Positions 8,502 to 17,373 of a stretch of DNA of 64,000 nt are shown here, one piece after another. The notes beneath the pieces were generated by a model that did not search any database, was not told where the DNA came from, and saw only the letters and a list, made by a program, of their open reading frames with translations. Within the stretch, counting starts at the first letter, position 1, and every line of letters starts with the position of its first letter. The DNA comes from Coriobacteriaceae bacterium (GTDB lineage Bacteria > Actinomycetota > Coriobacteriia > Coriobacteriales > Coriobacteriaceae), in assembly GCA_025993015.1 (NCBI GenBank), contig DAJPFV010000001.1:868001-932000 (forward strand), written 5' to 3'. Made by a program: the position numbers and the translations under genes.

Positions 8502-10448
8502 ATGGAACAGAGGGTCCTCGGGGGAAGATACCTCCTCAAGGATAAGGTGGGAACAGGCGGCATGGCGACCGTCTACCGTGCACAGGACCAGGTCCTCGAC
8601 CGCACGGTAGCCGTCAAGATCATGCTGCCGCAGTATGCTGGCGACGCAACCTTCGCCGCACGCTTTAAGCAGGAGGCCCAGGCAGCAGCCGGTCTCTCCT
8701 CCCCCTATATCGTGGGCGTCTACGATTGGGGCAAGGACGGCGACACCTATTACATCGTCATGGAGTACTTGCGCGGCACCGACCTTAAGAGCGGCATCAA
8801 GAGCCACGGCGCCCTCGACCCCAAGAAGGTCGCCCAGATCGGCTCGCAGATCAGCTCCGCGCTTTCGGTCGCCCACAAGCACGAGATCATCCACCGCGAC
8901 ATTAAGCCGCAGAACATCATGGTGCTGCCCGACGGCAACATCAAGGTGATGGACTTTGGCATCGCGCGCGCCAAGAACAGCCACCTCACGCAAGACAACA
9001 ACGTGCTGGGAACCGCCCACTACGTCAGCCCCGAGCAAACCCGTGGTCAGGACCTCGGCCCCACCTCGGATATCTACTCGCTGGGCGTCGTGATGTATGA
9101 ATGCGCCACCGGCCGCGTTCCCTTTGACGGTGACGACGCCATTTCGGTCGCACTCAAGCAGGTCAACGAGTTGCCTATTCCGCCGAGCCAGATCAACTCC
9201 GGTGTCGACGCCGACCTTGAGCGCATCATCCTCAAGTGCATGGAGAAGGACCCGGCAAACCGCTTCCAGACCGCCGACGAGCTGCGTCAGGTGCTCAACA
9301 GCTACCTGTCGGGCCGTGCCGTCAACGTCTCGGAGCCCACGCGCATCATCGGTGCCCCCGGTGAGCTGGGCGCTACCCAGACCCGTGAGCTGTCTGACTC
9401 CACGCGCGCTATGGTTCGCCCCGTATCGGGCGTAAGCGGACAGACCAACCCCCGCAGCGCCGTCTCGGGTTCCACCGGTTCCTACGAGGTCGATCAGCCC
9501 AAGTCCAACAAGAACAAGATTATCGCCGCCGTAGTCGCCGCAATCGCCGTGGTTGGCGTTGTGGTGGCCTTCGCCACCGGGCTCTTTGGGGGCGAGCAGG
9601 TTACGGTGCCCGATGTGCTTAACAAGGACCAGCAGACCGCTATCGAGCTGATCAAGGAGGCCGGCCTTGAGGTCGGAACTGTCGACCAGAGCTATAACGA
9701 CGATGTCGACGAGGGCAAGGTTGCCGAGCAGACCCCCAACGGCAACACTAAGAAGCCCAAGGGCTCCAAGGTGAACCTGGTGATCTCCAAGGGCCCCAAG
9801 CCCTCCGAGAAAGTTGAGGTTCCGCAGCTCGTCGGCCTGACCAAGGACCAGGCCGAGGCCGCGCTGGCAAGCGTGGGCCTGAAGGGCAACGCAACCGAGG
9901 AGGCCAACGAGGCCGACGAAGGCCAGGTCTTTGAGCAGGGCACTGATGCCGGCAAGGAAGTCGAGAAGGGCACGACCATCTCGTATAAGGTCTCCAGCGG
10001 TCCTGACACCACCTCCGTCCCCGATCTGACCGACATGACCGAGGCCCAGGCACGCAACGCTCTCGACATGGCTGGCTTTGGCGTCGACGTGAGCTACCAG
10101 GAAAACGACTCGGTTACCGAGGGCACCGTAATTAGCTGGAACCCTAGCGGCAAGCAGAAGCCCGGTGCCACGATCACCGTCGTCATCGCCAAGAAGTCCG
10201 GCAAGGCCAGCGTCCCGGGTAACCTGTACGGCAAGAGCATCTCCGCCGCCGTCACCGCGCTCAACAACGCCGGTTTCTACAACATCGCATTCTGCGATCA
10301 GAACGGCAACCCCGTGAGCGGCAACGAAAACGCCACCGTTACGGGCGTCTCCCCCACCGGCAAGCAGTCCACCGACAGCACGATCACGCTGACGGTTTCG
10401 CTTTCTGGCTCTGCCTCGGGTGACGATTCCGACACGACGACTAACTAG
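8502..10448 (+). CDS. pknB: PASTA-domain Ser/Thr protein kinase (PknB/PrkC-like)
   Basis: 648 residues. The kinase domain spans about residues 7-275 with GTGGMATVYRA, VAVKIM, HRDIKPQN (Asp133) and DFGIAR. The juxtamembrane region is Ser/Thr-rich and includes TRIIG and TQTREL; one transmembrane helix lies at about 340-362. Four extracellular PASTA repeats follow (about 366-430, 433-499, 501-566, 568-640), the class that binds muropeptides or lipid II. ATG 8502 is chosen over ATG 8487 because AGGAG lies five bases upstream of it. It is the last gene of the cluster and ends at a strong terminator. Confidence 0.95.
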   Translation: MEQRVLGGRYLLKDKVGTGGMATVYRAQDQVLDRTVAVKIMLPQYAGDATFAARFKQEAQAAAGLSSPYIVGVYDWGKDGDTYYIVMEYLRGTDLKSGIKSHGALDPKKVAQIGSQISSALSVAHKHEIIHRDIKPQNIMVLPDGNIKVMDFGIARAKNSHLTQDNNVLGTAHYVSPEQTRGQDLGPTSDIYSLGVVMYECATGRVPFDGDDAISVALKQVNELPIPPSQINSGVDADLERIILKCMEKDPANRFQTADELRQVLNSYLSGRAVNVSEPTRIIGAPGELGATQTRELSDSTRAMVRPVSGVSGQTNPRSAVSGSTGSYEVDQPKSNKNKIIAAVVAAIAVVGVVVAFATGLFGGEQVTVPDVLNKDQQTAIELIKEAGLEVGTVDQSYNDDVDEGKVAEQTPNGNTKKPKGSKVNLVISKGPKPSEKVEVPQLVGLTKDQAEAALASVGLKGNATEEANEADEGQVFEQGTDAGKEVEKGTTISYKVSSGPDTTSVPDLTDMTEAQARNALDMAGFGVDVSYQENDSVTEGTVISWNPSGKQKPGATITVVIAKKSGKASVPGNLYGKSISAAVTALNNAGFYNIAFCDQNGNPVSGNENATVTGVSPTGKQSTDSTITLTVSLSGSASGDDSDTTTN

Positions 10449-10500
10449 TCGACAACCCATCACCTGCAGCGGCTATGGCCGCAAACATATTCGCTCAACG

Positions 10501-10530
10501 GCGCCCGCTTGCTCCCCAGCAAGCGGGCGC
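10501..10530 (+). terminator. Intrinsic terminator after pknB
   Basis: Perfect 13-bp GC-rich stem (GCGCCCGCTTGCT and its complement) with a CCCC loop, followed by GTTATTTAT. It lies 52 bases after the pknB stop and closes the + strand cluster. Confidence 0.8.
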
Positions 10531-10568
10531 GTTATTTATCGACAGGCCAGGGCTCCATAGCAACGCAA

Positions 10569-10592
10569 AGAGGCCCGCAAAAGCGAGCCTCT
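10569..10592 (-). terminator. Probable terminator facing leftwards
   Basis: Arms AGAGGC/GCCTCT plus CGC/GCG around an AAAA loop, with one mismatch. On the - strand it is followed by TTTGCGTT. It lies downstream of a short - strand reading frame remnant (stop 10625) and could end transcription arriving from frlD. Confidence 0.45.
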
Positions 10593-10941
10593 CAGGTAAC
10601 AACAGATATGTGATGCAGTAATTACTAGCCGCAGAACTTCACCATGGTCTCGACCATGGACTCTTGCCTATAGACAAAATGTCCAGAAGCAAGGAGATGA
10701 AAGAGTAAGGACAACGCCCTCTAAAAGAAGGCCGTATATGAAGATTGCATATCCCTTTTGCCTTCATATACTCAAGAAGCACCCCTCGAAGCGCTCCTGA
10801 GAGGCCCCCTTGGATGCAACCCAGGGGATCCAGATTCTGGTAGACATCGGCACAGCAAAATCCTGCCGCGCAGGCACGAACGGACATCTTGACTCCCAAC
10901 GCAATGCGGGGCGCCCCAAGACACCCCGCCACGACAAAAAA
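10593..10941. other. Gap with possible truncated gene end
   Basis: 349 bases without a convincing gene. On the - strand about 29 codons are open before TAG 10625-10627 and end in the peptide SMVETMVKFCG, followed by a hairpin. This reads like the 3' stub of a lost gene. The rest shows no domain or promoter I can support, and the alternative ORFs here have no family resemblance. Confidence 0.3.
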
Positions 10942-11814
10942 CTAGTTCTCGTAGACCAGCGGGTGGCCCCAACTGCCCTCGATCTTGCAGGTCTGCGCTG
11001 CAAAACCGGCAGCGAAGTCCAAGCTCTCGCGAATTGCGGCCTCGCCGCACTCGCCGGCCTTCTTCTTGGAAAGATAGGTGACCAAAAACGCCGTCAGCAG
11101 TGAATCGCCGGCCGCCATAGCGTCTTTGAGCTCCTCGGGCGCCACGGGCTTGATGCCCTGCTCGTAGAAGTTTTCGCCGTCATAGGCGACGGAGCCCTTG
11201 CTCCCGCGCGACGCGCATACGATTTGAGGGCCAAGGGCCTTCACCCACTCGAGCTTCGCCTTGATATCCTCCAGGGAAGCGTCGCCCATGGACATAAAGG
11301 CGTACGTCACAAATGGCGCAATCTGCTCGAAGTACTCGTCGGTGGAGTCATCGGAGAAGTCGAAGCTGATAGGCACGCCGGCAGCCTTGATCTTGGGGAG
11401 CTCGCGCTCGGTGAAGCAGTAGTTGCCGCTGTGCACCAAATCGAAGCCGCTGACGTACTCGGCGGCGAAGCGGTCTATCACGTAGCGCATGTCGCCACGT
11501 ATGCCGCCTTCATTGGAGCCCAGGAAGATACGGTCCCCGGTCTCGTCAACGGTCACGCGAGCGGCGCCGTTGACGCCCAGGACCTGCTGGCAGCGAAGAA
11601 GCTCGACGCCCTCGTCCTCGAGCGATGCTATAACGTGCTCGGCCTCCTCATCTGATCCGAAGATTCCCATGTAGGCGCTGCGATCGACGCCGAGCTTCTT
11701 GGCGAAGACGGCGAAGTTAACTGCATTGCCGCCGGGATACATGGTCTTGATGTGCTCGTACTTATCGACAACGTTGTCTCCAAAGCCAAGCACGCTTATA
11801 GGATAGGCTGCCAT
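10942..11814 (-). CDS. frlD: PfkB-family sugar kinase, probable fructoselysine 6-kinase
   Basis: 290 residues. PfkB/ribokinase family: N-terminal GFGDNVVDKY and PGGNAVNFAV substrate-binding motif, and a C-terminal anion hole with catalytic base Asp in AAGDSLLTAF. ATG 11814 has GGAGAT just upstream; the in-frame ATG at 11826 overlaps that ribosome site. FrlD enzymes phosphorylate fructosamines at C6 before the deglycase acts. The assignment rests on adjacency to SIS, epimerase, permease and GntR genes in the frl pattern; the exact substrate (fructoselysine, glucoselysine or another Amadori compound) cannot be read from sequence. Confidence 0.75.
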   Translation of the reverse strand: MAAYPISVLGFGDNVVDKYEHIKTMYPGGNAVNFAVFAKKLGVDRSAYMGIFGSDEEAEHVIASLEDEGVELLRCQQVLGVNGAARVTVDETGDRIFLGSNEGGIRGDMRYVIDRFAAEYVSGFDLVHSGNYCFTERELPKIKAAGVPISFDFSDDSTDEYFEQIAPFVTYAFMSMGDASLEDIKAKLEWVKALGPQIVCASRGSKGSVAYDGENFYEQGIKPVAPEELKDAMAAGDSLLTAFLVTYLSKKKAGECGEAAIRESLDFAAGFAAQTCKIEGSWGHPLVYEN

Positions 11815-11913
11815 GGTTATCTCCATTCAGGTAAACCGCCGTGGTTACGGCGAGCAGACGGGGCGCGAGGGATTCGCACGTCTCAACGCGCCTCGCGCCC
11901 CGTTTTAAAATCG

Positions 11914-12882
11914 CTAGTACTTCTCGATGCCCATGTAACGACGCACGTCCGGGTGATGGTCGAACACCTTGCCGCGAGCGGAGCGCAGCTCACAGTTCAT
12001 CGCGTAGAACAGGATTGGATCAAGGAACGCGCGAACGCTCGCCGGTACTTGGTCCATGCCGTACTCCATGGCGTCGAGCACCATAAGAGTGTCGGTATGG
12101 GTCTCGAGGAATGCGAGGGCGCGCTCATCCATGGCTCGGCACTCACTAGAAGACATCTGCAGGAAGTAGAAGACTCCGGGCTCGGTCACCTCGAAGGGGC
12201 CGTGGAAGTACTCGCCGGAGTGGATATAGGCGCAGCTCTGCCACTGCATCTCCATAAGCGAGCAGATAGCGAAGCCATAGGCCTGGCTAAACACGGGACC
12301 GGACCCCAAGATATACAGGAACTTGTGGTCCTGGCACAGGGCGGCAAAACGGTCGCAGAGTTCGGCGTTGACCTTCTCGCGAGCTGCAGGCAGGATCTGG
12401 TCCATCTTGGCGATGCCTTCGTACATGTCGGCAAGGTCGGCATAACCTTCCTGCTGATCCAGGAGCTCGGAAGCGAGAGCCAAAGAGATGCCGGCGGGCA
12501 CCTCCGCCTGCGGAACTCCCTCGCCCCACGGATATACCCAGCACGTCCACTCACCGTTATCGATGCCGGAACCCGCGTTGTCCGTCTGCACGATAACGGT
12601 CGCGCCCGCCGCCTTGGCGATCGAGCACGCATCGATTACCTCGGGGGTGTTGCCGGAGTGGCTGCAAGCGATGACAAGGGACTTTTCGCCCAGGCGCTTG
12701 GGACGCATGATATCGAACTCGCGGGCGGTATACGCCTCGCTGGCAAACGTAGTCGCCTCGCGCTTGAGCAGCTCGTGGGCGGGCAGCAGGTCGATGAGGG
12801 AGCCGCCGCAGGCAACCCAGAAGACGCTATCGAAACCGCCCTTTTCAGCGATTGCGTCGGCGATAAGATCATGTGCGTTCAT
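11914..12882 (-). CDS. frlB: SIS-domain protein, probable fructoselysine-6-phosphate deglycase
   Basis: 322 residues with two SIS (sugar isomerase) modules; the phosphosugar-binding loop CSHSGNTPEV is clear. ATG 12882 follows AAAGGAAG. FrlB/GfrF-type deglycases split a 6-phosphorylated Amadori compound into glucose 6-phosphate and the free amine, for example lysine. The protein lacks the glutaminase domain of GlmS, as expected for this group. It lies 99 bases upstream of the kinase gene in the same direction. Confidence 0.75.
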   Translation of the reverse strand: MNAHDLIADAIAEKGGFDSVFWVACGGSLIDLLPAHELLKREATTFASEAYTAREFDIMRPKRLGEKSLVIACSHSGNTPEVIDACSIAKAAGATVIVQTDNAGSGIDNGEWTCWVYPWGEGVPQAEVPAGISLALASELLDQQEGYADLADMYEGIAKMDQILPAAREKVNAELCDRFAALCQDHKFLYILGSGPVFSQAYGFAICSLMEMQWQSCAYIHSGEYFHGPFEVTEPGVFYFLQMSSSECRAMDERALAFLETHTDTLMVLDAMEYGMDQVPASVRAFLDPILFYAMNCELRSARGKVFDHHPDVRRYMGIEKY

Positions 12883-12982
12883 TGTTATTCTTCCTTTCGA
12901 TACGGCGGACGAATCCGCCAACGTTTACTGCGAGTCTTCTCGTCAAGCGTGTTGACTTCCCCACGCGAATGGGAGCTACGCG

Positions 12983-13840
12983 CTAGTCGACAAAATACCT
13001 CTCGAAGGCGTCCATGTTGTGCCGGTCCGCTGCTGCGGGATCATCGAAATACCTTCCATCGGTGATCTCCTGACCAAGATAGCCCTCGAACCCATGCGCG
13101 TTGAGGACGCGTACGAAATCGTCCATACTGTGCTTTCCATCGCCCCAAACCAGATGGCCATATGGGTCGCCATCAATGAAGCGCATGTTCCTTATGGCAC
13201 CATCGCCAAACTCAGCAAACCACTCTTCAAGGCTCTCGCCGGCGACTCCCATAGCGGTAGTGTCCACCATTGGAGTAAGGTGCGGGCTGGCTACTTGGTC
13301 AAGCATGCGCCTGGCGTCCGCGAGTGTAACCACCAAGTTGCTCTCTTCCGGCCTCAGGCTCTCCATGCAGAGGGTCACGCCGTGCTCGCCGGCATAGTCC
13401 GCAAGAATCGCCAAGTGCTCGGCAGAGCGCTTCCAAGCCTCCTCGCGGTCCTCGTCCCAATCGCCCCAACCGGAGTTGATGGACATATACGGGGCGCCGA
13501 GCACCTCGGCGAGCTCGATGCCGTGCTTAAAGTAAGCGAGGCTCCGCTGCGCGTGGAGGGGCTTTCTGGCAGCGTACTGCCACGGATACACCACGTTCTC
13601 CGGACACAGGGAGCTCACGGAGAGTCCGCGGGACTCGATCTTGCGGCGAAGCTCGTCGGCCTCGAAATACCCCGTGTGGTCCAGCGTCACGTGCGGCTCG
13701 GCCGCCCAAAGCTCGATGGTTTTGAAGCCAAGGCGCTGCTGAGCATCAAGGAAGTAATCGAGCGACCACATGATGTAGTGAATGTTCATGCCGGCGACCT
13801 GCTCGCGACGCAGACGGGGTGTGGAAGCGCTTAAATCCAT
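12983..13840 (-). CDS. frlC: Sugar phosphate isomerase/epimerase (FrlC-like)
   Basis: 285 residues, AP-endonuclease-2 type TIM barrel (xylose isomerase-like) with candidate metal ligands in MESLRPEE, MVDTT and GQEITDG. ATG 13840 is preferred because GGAGGT lies seven bases upstream. FrlC interconverts psicoselysine and fructoselysine (3-epimerase); that role is inferred from context. It starts 12 bases after the permease stop, so the two are co-transcribed. Confidence 0.7.
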   Translation of the reverse strand: MDLSASTPRLRREQVAGMNIHYIMWSLDYFLDAQQRLGFKTIELWAAEPHVTLDHTGYFEADELRRKIESRGLSVSSLCPENVVYPWQYAARKPLHAQRSLAYFKHGIELAEVLGAPYMSINSGWGDWDEDREEAWKRSAEHLAILADYAGEHGVTLCMESLRPEESNLVVTLADARRMLDQVASPHLTPMVDTTAMGVAGESLEEWFAEFGDGAIRNMRFIDGDPYGHLVWGDGKHSMDDFVRVLNAHGFEGYLGQEITDGRYFDDPAAADRHNMDAFERYFVD

Positions 13841-13852
13841 GCTGGGCACCTC

Positions 13853-15316
13853 CTACATCGGCAGTAGGCCGGAGATCACAGTCGCGACCAATCCGAACAG
13901 AACCATGAAGATAAAGAACTTCCAGATGGTCTTCCACCATTGCCCGAAGGAGATCTTCGCCACGGCAAGACCCGCGACGGTCATGCCCGCAACGGGGCTG
14001 ATGGTGTTGACGGTCTGGTTCGCGAACTGCAGAGCGGTGACGGCAGCCCCGGGATTGAGGCCCATAAGCTCGGTCAGCGGGCCCATGACGGGCATGGTGA
14101 GTGCAGCGAGGCCGGAGCTGGAAGGAACCAGCAGCGAAAGCAGGCCGAGGACGATGTACATGAAGGTGGTATAGATGAAGGACGGAGCGCCCGCAAGGAG
14201 TCCGACGAGCCAGTTAAGAATAGAGTCGATGATCATTCCGCCCTCTGCGACGACCAGGATGCCGCGGGCAATGCCGATGATGCAGGCTGCGTAGGCGAAG
14301 TCGGCGATTCCGCGGACGAACTCCTCCGCAATGGTCTTCTCGTCCAGGCCGCCGAGTATGCCGGCAAGAAGGCCCATGGCCAGGAACACCATGGAGATCT
14401 CGTCCATATACCAGCCCTGGGTAACGAGGCCCCACACGATAACGCCCATGCCGACCGCGAAATCAATGAGGACGAGCTTGTGGCGAAGCGTGAACTCCTC
14501 TTCGATAGAGGCATCGGTGACAGAGAACTCGATGCGCTTCTGCTTATCGTCCTCATAGGTGATGGAGGACTTGGGATCGAGCTTGACGCGGCGCGCGTAG
14601 CGCATGGCCCAGAAAATGCCCGCGGCGGTGAAGATGACCCACAGGATGGCGCGGAGCCAAAGCTGGGGATTTCCCTCGATGCCGATAACGCCCTGGGCGA
14701 TCAGCACGTTGAAAGGATCAATAGTGGATGCGCAGTAACCAAGGTTGGGGCCGAGGAAGCAGATGATGAACGCGGTCATGGAGTCATACCCGATGCTCAG
14801 CATGATGGGGATGAAGATCGCGTAGAACGGCAGCGCCTCCTCGGACATGCCGAACGTGGTGCCGCAGATCGAGAGCAGGATCATGGAGATGGGGATGATC
14901 AAGATGTCCTTGTTCTTCAGCTTCTTGATCACGCGGCTCATGCCGGCGTTTAGGGCGTTGGTCTTGGTGACGATGGCGAACGATCCGCCGATCAGCAGGA
15001 CGAACGCGACGACATCGGCCGCAGCCTGAATGCCCTTGGCGGGAGCCTGCAGGACGGCATCGATGCCCTGTCGCAGATCGACGGTCTCCCCCGTCTCCGA
15101 ATCGGTGTAGACCTTGTCGACCTCTTGGTACGTTCCGGCTACGGCGACTTCTCGCTCGCCCGCGGCCGTCTGAATGGTCTGGCGGTCGAACTGACCCGAT
15201 GGGACGATCCATGTGAGCACCGCGAAGAACACGATCAGCATGAACGCGATGGTGTACACATGGGGAAGCTGGAGATGGAATCTGCGCTTGGGCTTCTCCT
15301 GTTTGGCATCCGGCAT
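13853..15316 (-). CDS. YfcC-family (C4-dicarboxylate/arginine carrier-like) permease
   Basis: 487 residues, about twelve predicted membrane segments. The N-terminal pattern VFFAVLTWIVPSGQF, the periplasmic loop after it and the repeats with GTTFGMSEEALPFY and LVPSSSGLAALTMPVMGPL are typical of the YfcC/DcuC-like ion transporter group. GGAGG precedes the start. As the only transporter in the frl-like cluster it probably imports the amino-acid-linked substrate, replacing the FrlA amino-acid permease or ABC systems used elsewhere. Confidence 0.85.
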   Translation of the reverse strand: MPDAKQEKPKRRFHLQLPHVYTIAFMLIVFFAVLTWIVPSGQFDRQTIQTAAGEREVAVAGTYQEVDKVYTDSETGETVDLRQGIDAVLQAPAKGIQAAADVVAFVLLIGGSFAIVTKTNALNAGMSRVIKKLKNKDILIIPISMILLSICGTTFGMSEEALPFYAIFIPIMLSIGYDSMTAFIICFLGPNLGYCASTIDPFNVLIAQGVIGIEGNPQLWLRAILWVIFTAAGIFWAMRYARRVKLDPKSSITYEDDKQKRIEFSVTDASIEEEFTLRHKLVLIDFAVGMGVIVWGLVTQGWYMDEISMVFLAMGLLAGILGGLDEKTIAEEFVRGIADFAYAACIIGIARGILVVAEGGMIIDSILNWLVGLLAGAPSFIYTTFMYIVLGLLSLLVPSSSGLAALTMPVMGPLTELMGLNPGAAVTALQFANQTVNTISPVAGMTVAGLAVAKISFGQWWKTIWKFFIFMVLFGLVATVISGLLPM

Positions 15317-15370
15317 TCTTAACCTCCTGCCAGAGCAACGATGCTTGCCAAAAATCCTTCACGTATAGGC

Positions 15371-15441
15371 AAACATCTTAGGTTGTTCTATGTATAACCT
15401 GCATGAAGGCGTCGGTCAAGAAACATATTAGGTTGTTCTAT
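15371..15441 (-). promoter_or_regulatory. Promoter of the frl-like operon flanked by two 21-bp direct repeats
   Basis: On the - strand a sigma-70-like promoter is visible: -35 TTGACC (15414-15419), 17-base spacer, -10 TATACA (15391-15396). A 21-bp repeat, with AGGTTGTTCTAT at its right end, occurs at 15421-15441 directly upstream of the -35 and again at 15371-15391 covering the start-site region. The copies differ at one base and are spaced exactly 50 bp, about five helical turns. The downstream copy is part of an inverted AGGTT/AACCT pair (15380-15400). These are strong candidates for operators of the adjacent GntR regulator, able to act by looping or steric block. Confidence 0.7.
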
Positions 15442-15513
15442 AAGTGGTAACTTTTACGCGCTAAACGGACCTGCCGCGGCAATACGAGAACAGCGCTGTG
15501 TGAGACAGAGCCG

Positions 15514-16248
15514 CTAGATATCGAAGCTGTAGCGCGAACCCACGTAGTACTGTCTGCCATAGCAGAAGCGCTCTCCGTTGGAATCGAGAAAGCCCGCGTT
15601 CATGAAGAACAGCGGCTCCCCTACTGGGACCTTGAGCTCGCGGGCGGCATCAATTCCCGCACGGGCGATCTCCAGCCTGCAGGGATCGGACGAGCAGGGA
15701 TACCTACCCGTACGCTCCCCCACGGCCTCGAATATCGAACAATTGGAGAGACCGATATCTTTGAGAAATTCGAATCCATCGACAGGATAGTAGTTGTTCT
15801 CGAACAGGACCGGCACGCCGTCTGCGGTACGCACGCGTGAGACCAAGATGAGGTCAGAGCCTTCATCCAAGCCAAAGAAAGAAGCGAGGTCGCGATCGGC
15901 GGCAACGGTCTTGCGGGCAACGACGCGAGCGCCCGCCTTCATGCCGTTTTCAGCGCATGCTTGGGTAAAACTCTGAACATCGTCCTTCTGATGCACCTTG
16001 CGAATTATCTTTGTCGCGGTCACAAACGTACCACGCCCCTGCCGCTTGGTGAGATACCCCTCGCCCACAAGCTCCTCTATTGCGCGGCGAACCGTGACCC
16101 TTCCCACGCCGTACATCTTAGAAAGCTCAAGTTCCGTTGGAATCTGCGAGTCAACGGGATATGTCCCCTGTTCGATATCGCTCTTAAGCAAATCGAGCAC
16201 CTGTTGATACAGCGGGGCGGAAGAGCCCCCATCCAGATGCGCATCCAC
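15514..16248 (-). CDS. frlR: GntR/HutC-family regulator with UTRA domain (FrlR-like)
   Basis: 244 residues. Winged helix-turn-helix at about 10-78 (PLYQQVLDLLKSDI, RVTVRRAIEELVGEGYL, RQGRGTFV), UTRA ligand-binding domain at about 95-240. GTG 16248 follows GGAGAG at five bases. It sits upstream of the permease in the same orientation, with the putative operators in the 197-base gap between them. Regulators of this class usually repress catabolic genes and release DNA on binding a phosphorylated sugar. Confidence 0.85.
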   Translation of the reverse strand: MDAHLDGGSSAPLYQQVLDLLKSDIEQGTYPVDSQIPTELELSKMYGVGRVTVRRAIEELVGEGYLTKRQGRGTFVTATKIIRKVHQKDDVQSFTQACAENGMKAGARVVARKTVAADRDLASFFGLDEGSDLILVSRVRTADGVPVLFENNYYPVDGFEFLKDIGLSNCSIFEAVGERTGRYPCSSDPCRLEIARAGIDAARELKVPVGEPLFFMNAGFLDSNGERFCYGRQYYVGSRYSFDI

Positions 16249-17373
16249 AAAAACTCTCCCTTTAAGGCGTTCGCGATCTCAACGACTCCATTCTACCGCA
16301 CACGGAAAAATGAGGTTAAACACATAGGGGCCCTGCATGTTTGAGCGTATCGGGAATCTGGTCGCTGATTTCGTCCGCATTTGCTTGCGAAAAACCAAAA
16401 CGCTCCTCGCGCTTGGCGAACACGGTGAGGCCCGCCGCCTTGCACGCAGCGATCGATGATGCTCGTGTGATGTTGGCTTCCTTCCTTTGCTTGCGAGGCG
16501 CGTCACTCGTCCTGCTGAGCCGCGGGCCCATCGTTCGGCGTGGCCTGCCTGCGCGGGGCATGCCGGGAATTGATGTAGTCGTATGCGTAGGCGATCTCCG
16601 TGACGGGGACCTCCACGTGGTAATGGGCGGAAATGTCAGAGAAGCTCGTGCGGAATGCGATCGAGGTAGGCTCTGTGTCTCGGGGATGTTCATGCGGCTG
16701 GTCCTCCTTTCGCCACACACCTTACGGGCGGGGTGGTGCGCGGAACGGGTTGGCGCCAGTGTTTCGTCACGGGCGCGTGCACTTCGGCACTCCATGCTAC
16801 ATCTGAGTGGCATATGGCGACTTCTCGACACTCGCGCTCGACACAGCGAGCGGAAATGGCGCTGCCTGCCGAGCGCCTCGCGGGCGCATCCCGACCGCAG
16901 AAGTGAGCGCGAAGGCTCGTCGAAGTGCTGGGTGGGGGACCGGCGGTCTGGATACGCGGTTTCGTTCGGCGAAGGCGGCGAGGCGAATGGCATGGCGAAC
17001 GTACGGGTTTGACGTGAACGGGTTGCCCGTGGCGGCGTGGTATCGGGAGGAGACGGTCGAGCAGGTGCTCGCGCCGCTGCTCGCCCGTCTCGCGCGCTCG
17101 CATCAGGAGAAGGGGTCGCAGGCCCATCTCGGCAACCCGGTGCGCATACGCTATTGCGACCGGGACGGCCACGTGTCGCGAACGGATATCGTCCGCCAGG
17201 TGGACGTCGCGCCGCGAAATGCAGACTCGCCTCAATCGTCGGTAAGGGGTGCCGCGGGCGATACGATGGAATCCACGGACCGCACCGCGCCGCCGAGATT
17301 GCGACGCGAACGCAGGCGATGCGCCCGAAAAACTCCTCCGCGCATGTAGGGCGAAACGCCAGATTGGAGCTCC
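16249..17373. other. 1.1-kb decayed region without an intact gene
   Basis: No intact gene is supported. On the - strand 16503-16718 a 71-codon frame contains HVEVPVTEIAYAYDYIN, which resembles the end of a PRD domain from a BglG/LevR-type regulator, so this may be a stub of one. On the + strand about 16980-17230 a stretch reads as plausible protein (GLPVAAWYREETVEQVLAPL) but I cannot assign it and it has no clear start. Together with the broken dehydrogenase just downstream the region looks like an eroding gene set. Confidence 0.4.

Noticed and set aside
10639..10932. 97-codon - strand frame after frlD
   Set aside because: No ribosome site or domain; another frame in the same stretch has a more protein-like end.
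11752..13065. Long + strand frame (437 codons) opposite frlB
   Set aside because: Shadow of a well-supported SIS-domain gene; the composition is that of antisense high-GC DNA.
16807..17349. 180-codon + strand frame before the dehydrogenase pseudogene
   Set aside because: Only the middle part reads like protein, there is no ribosome site and no family match; kept as part of a decayed region.
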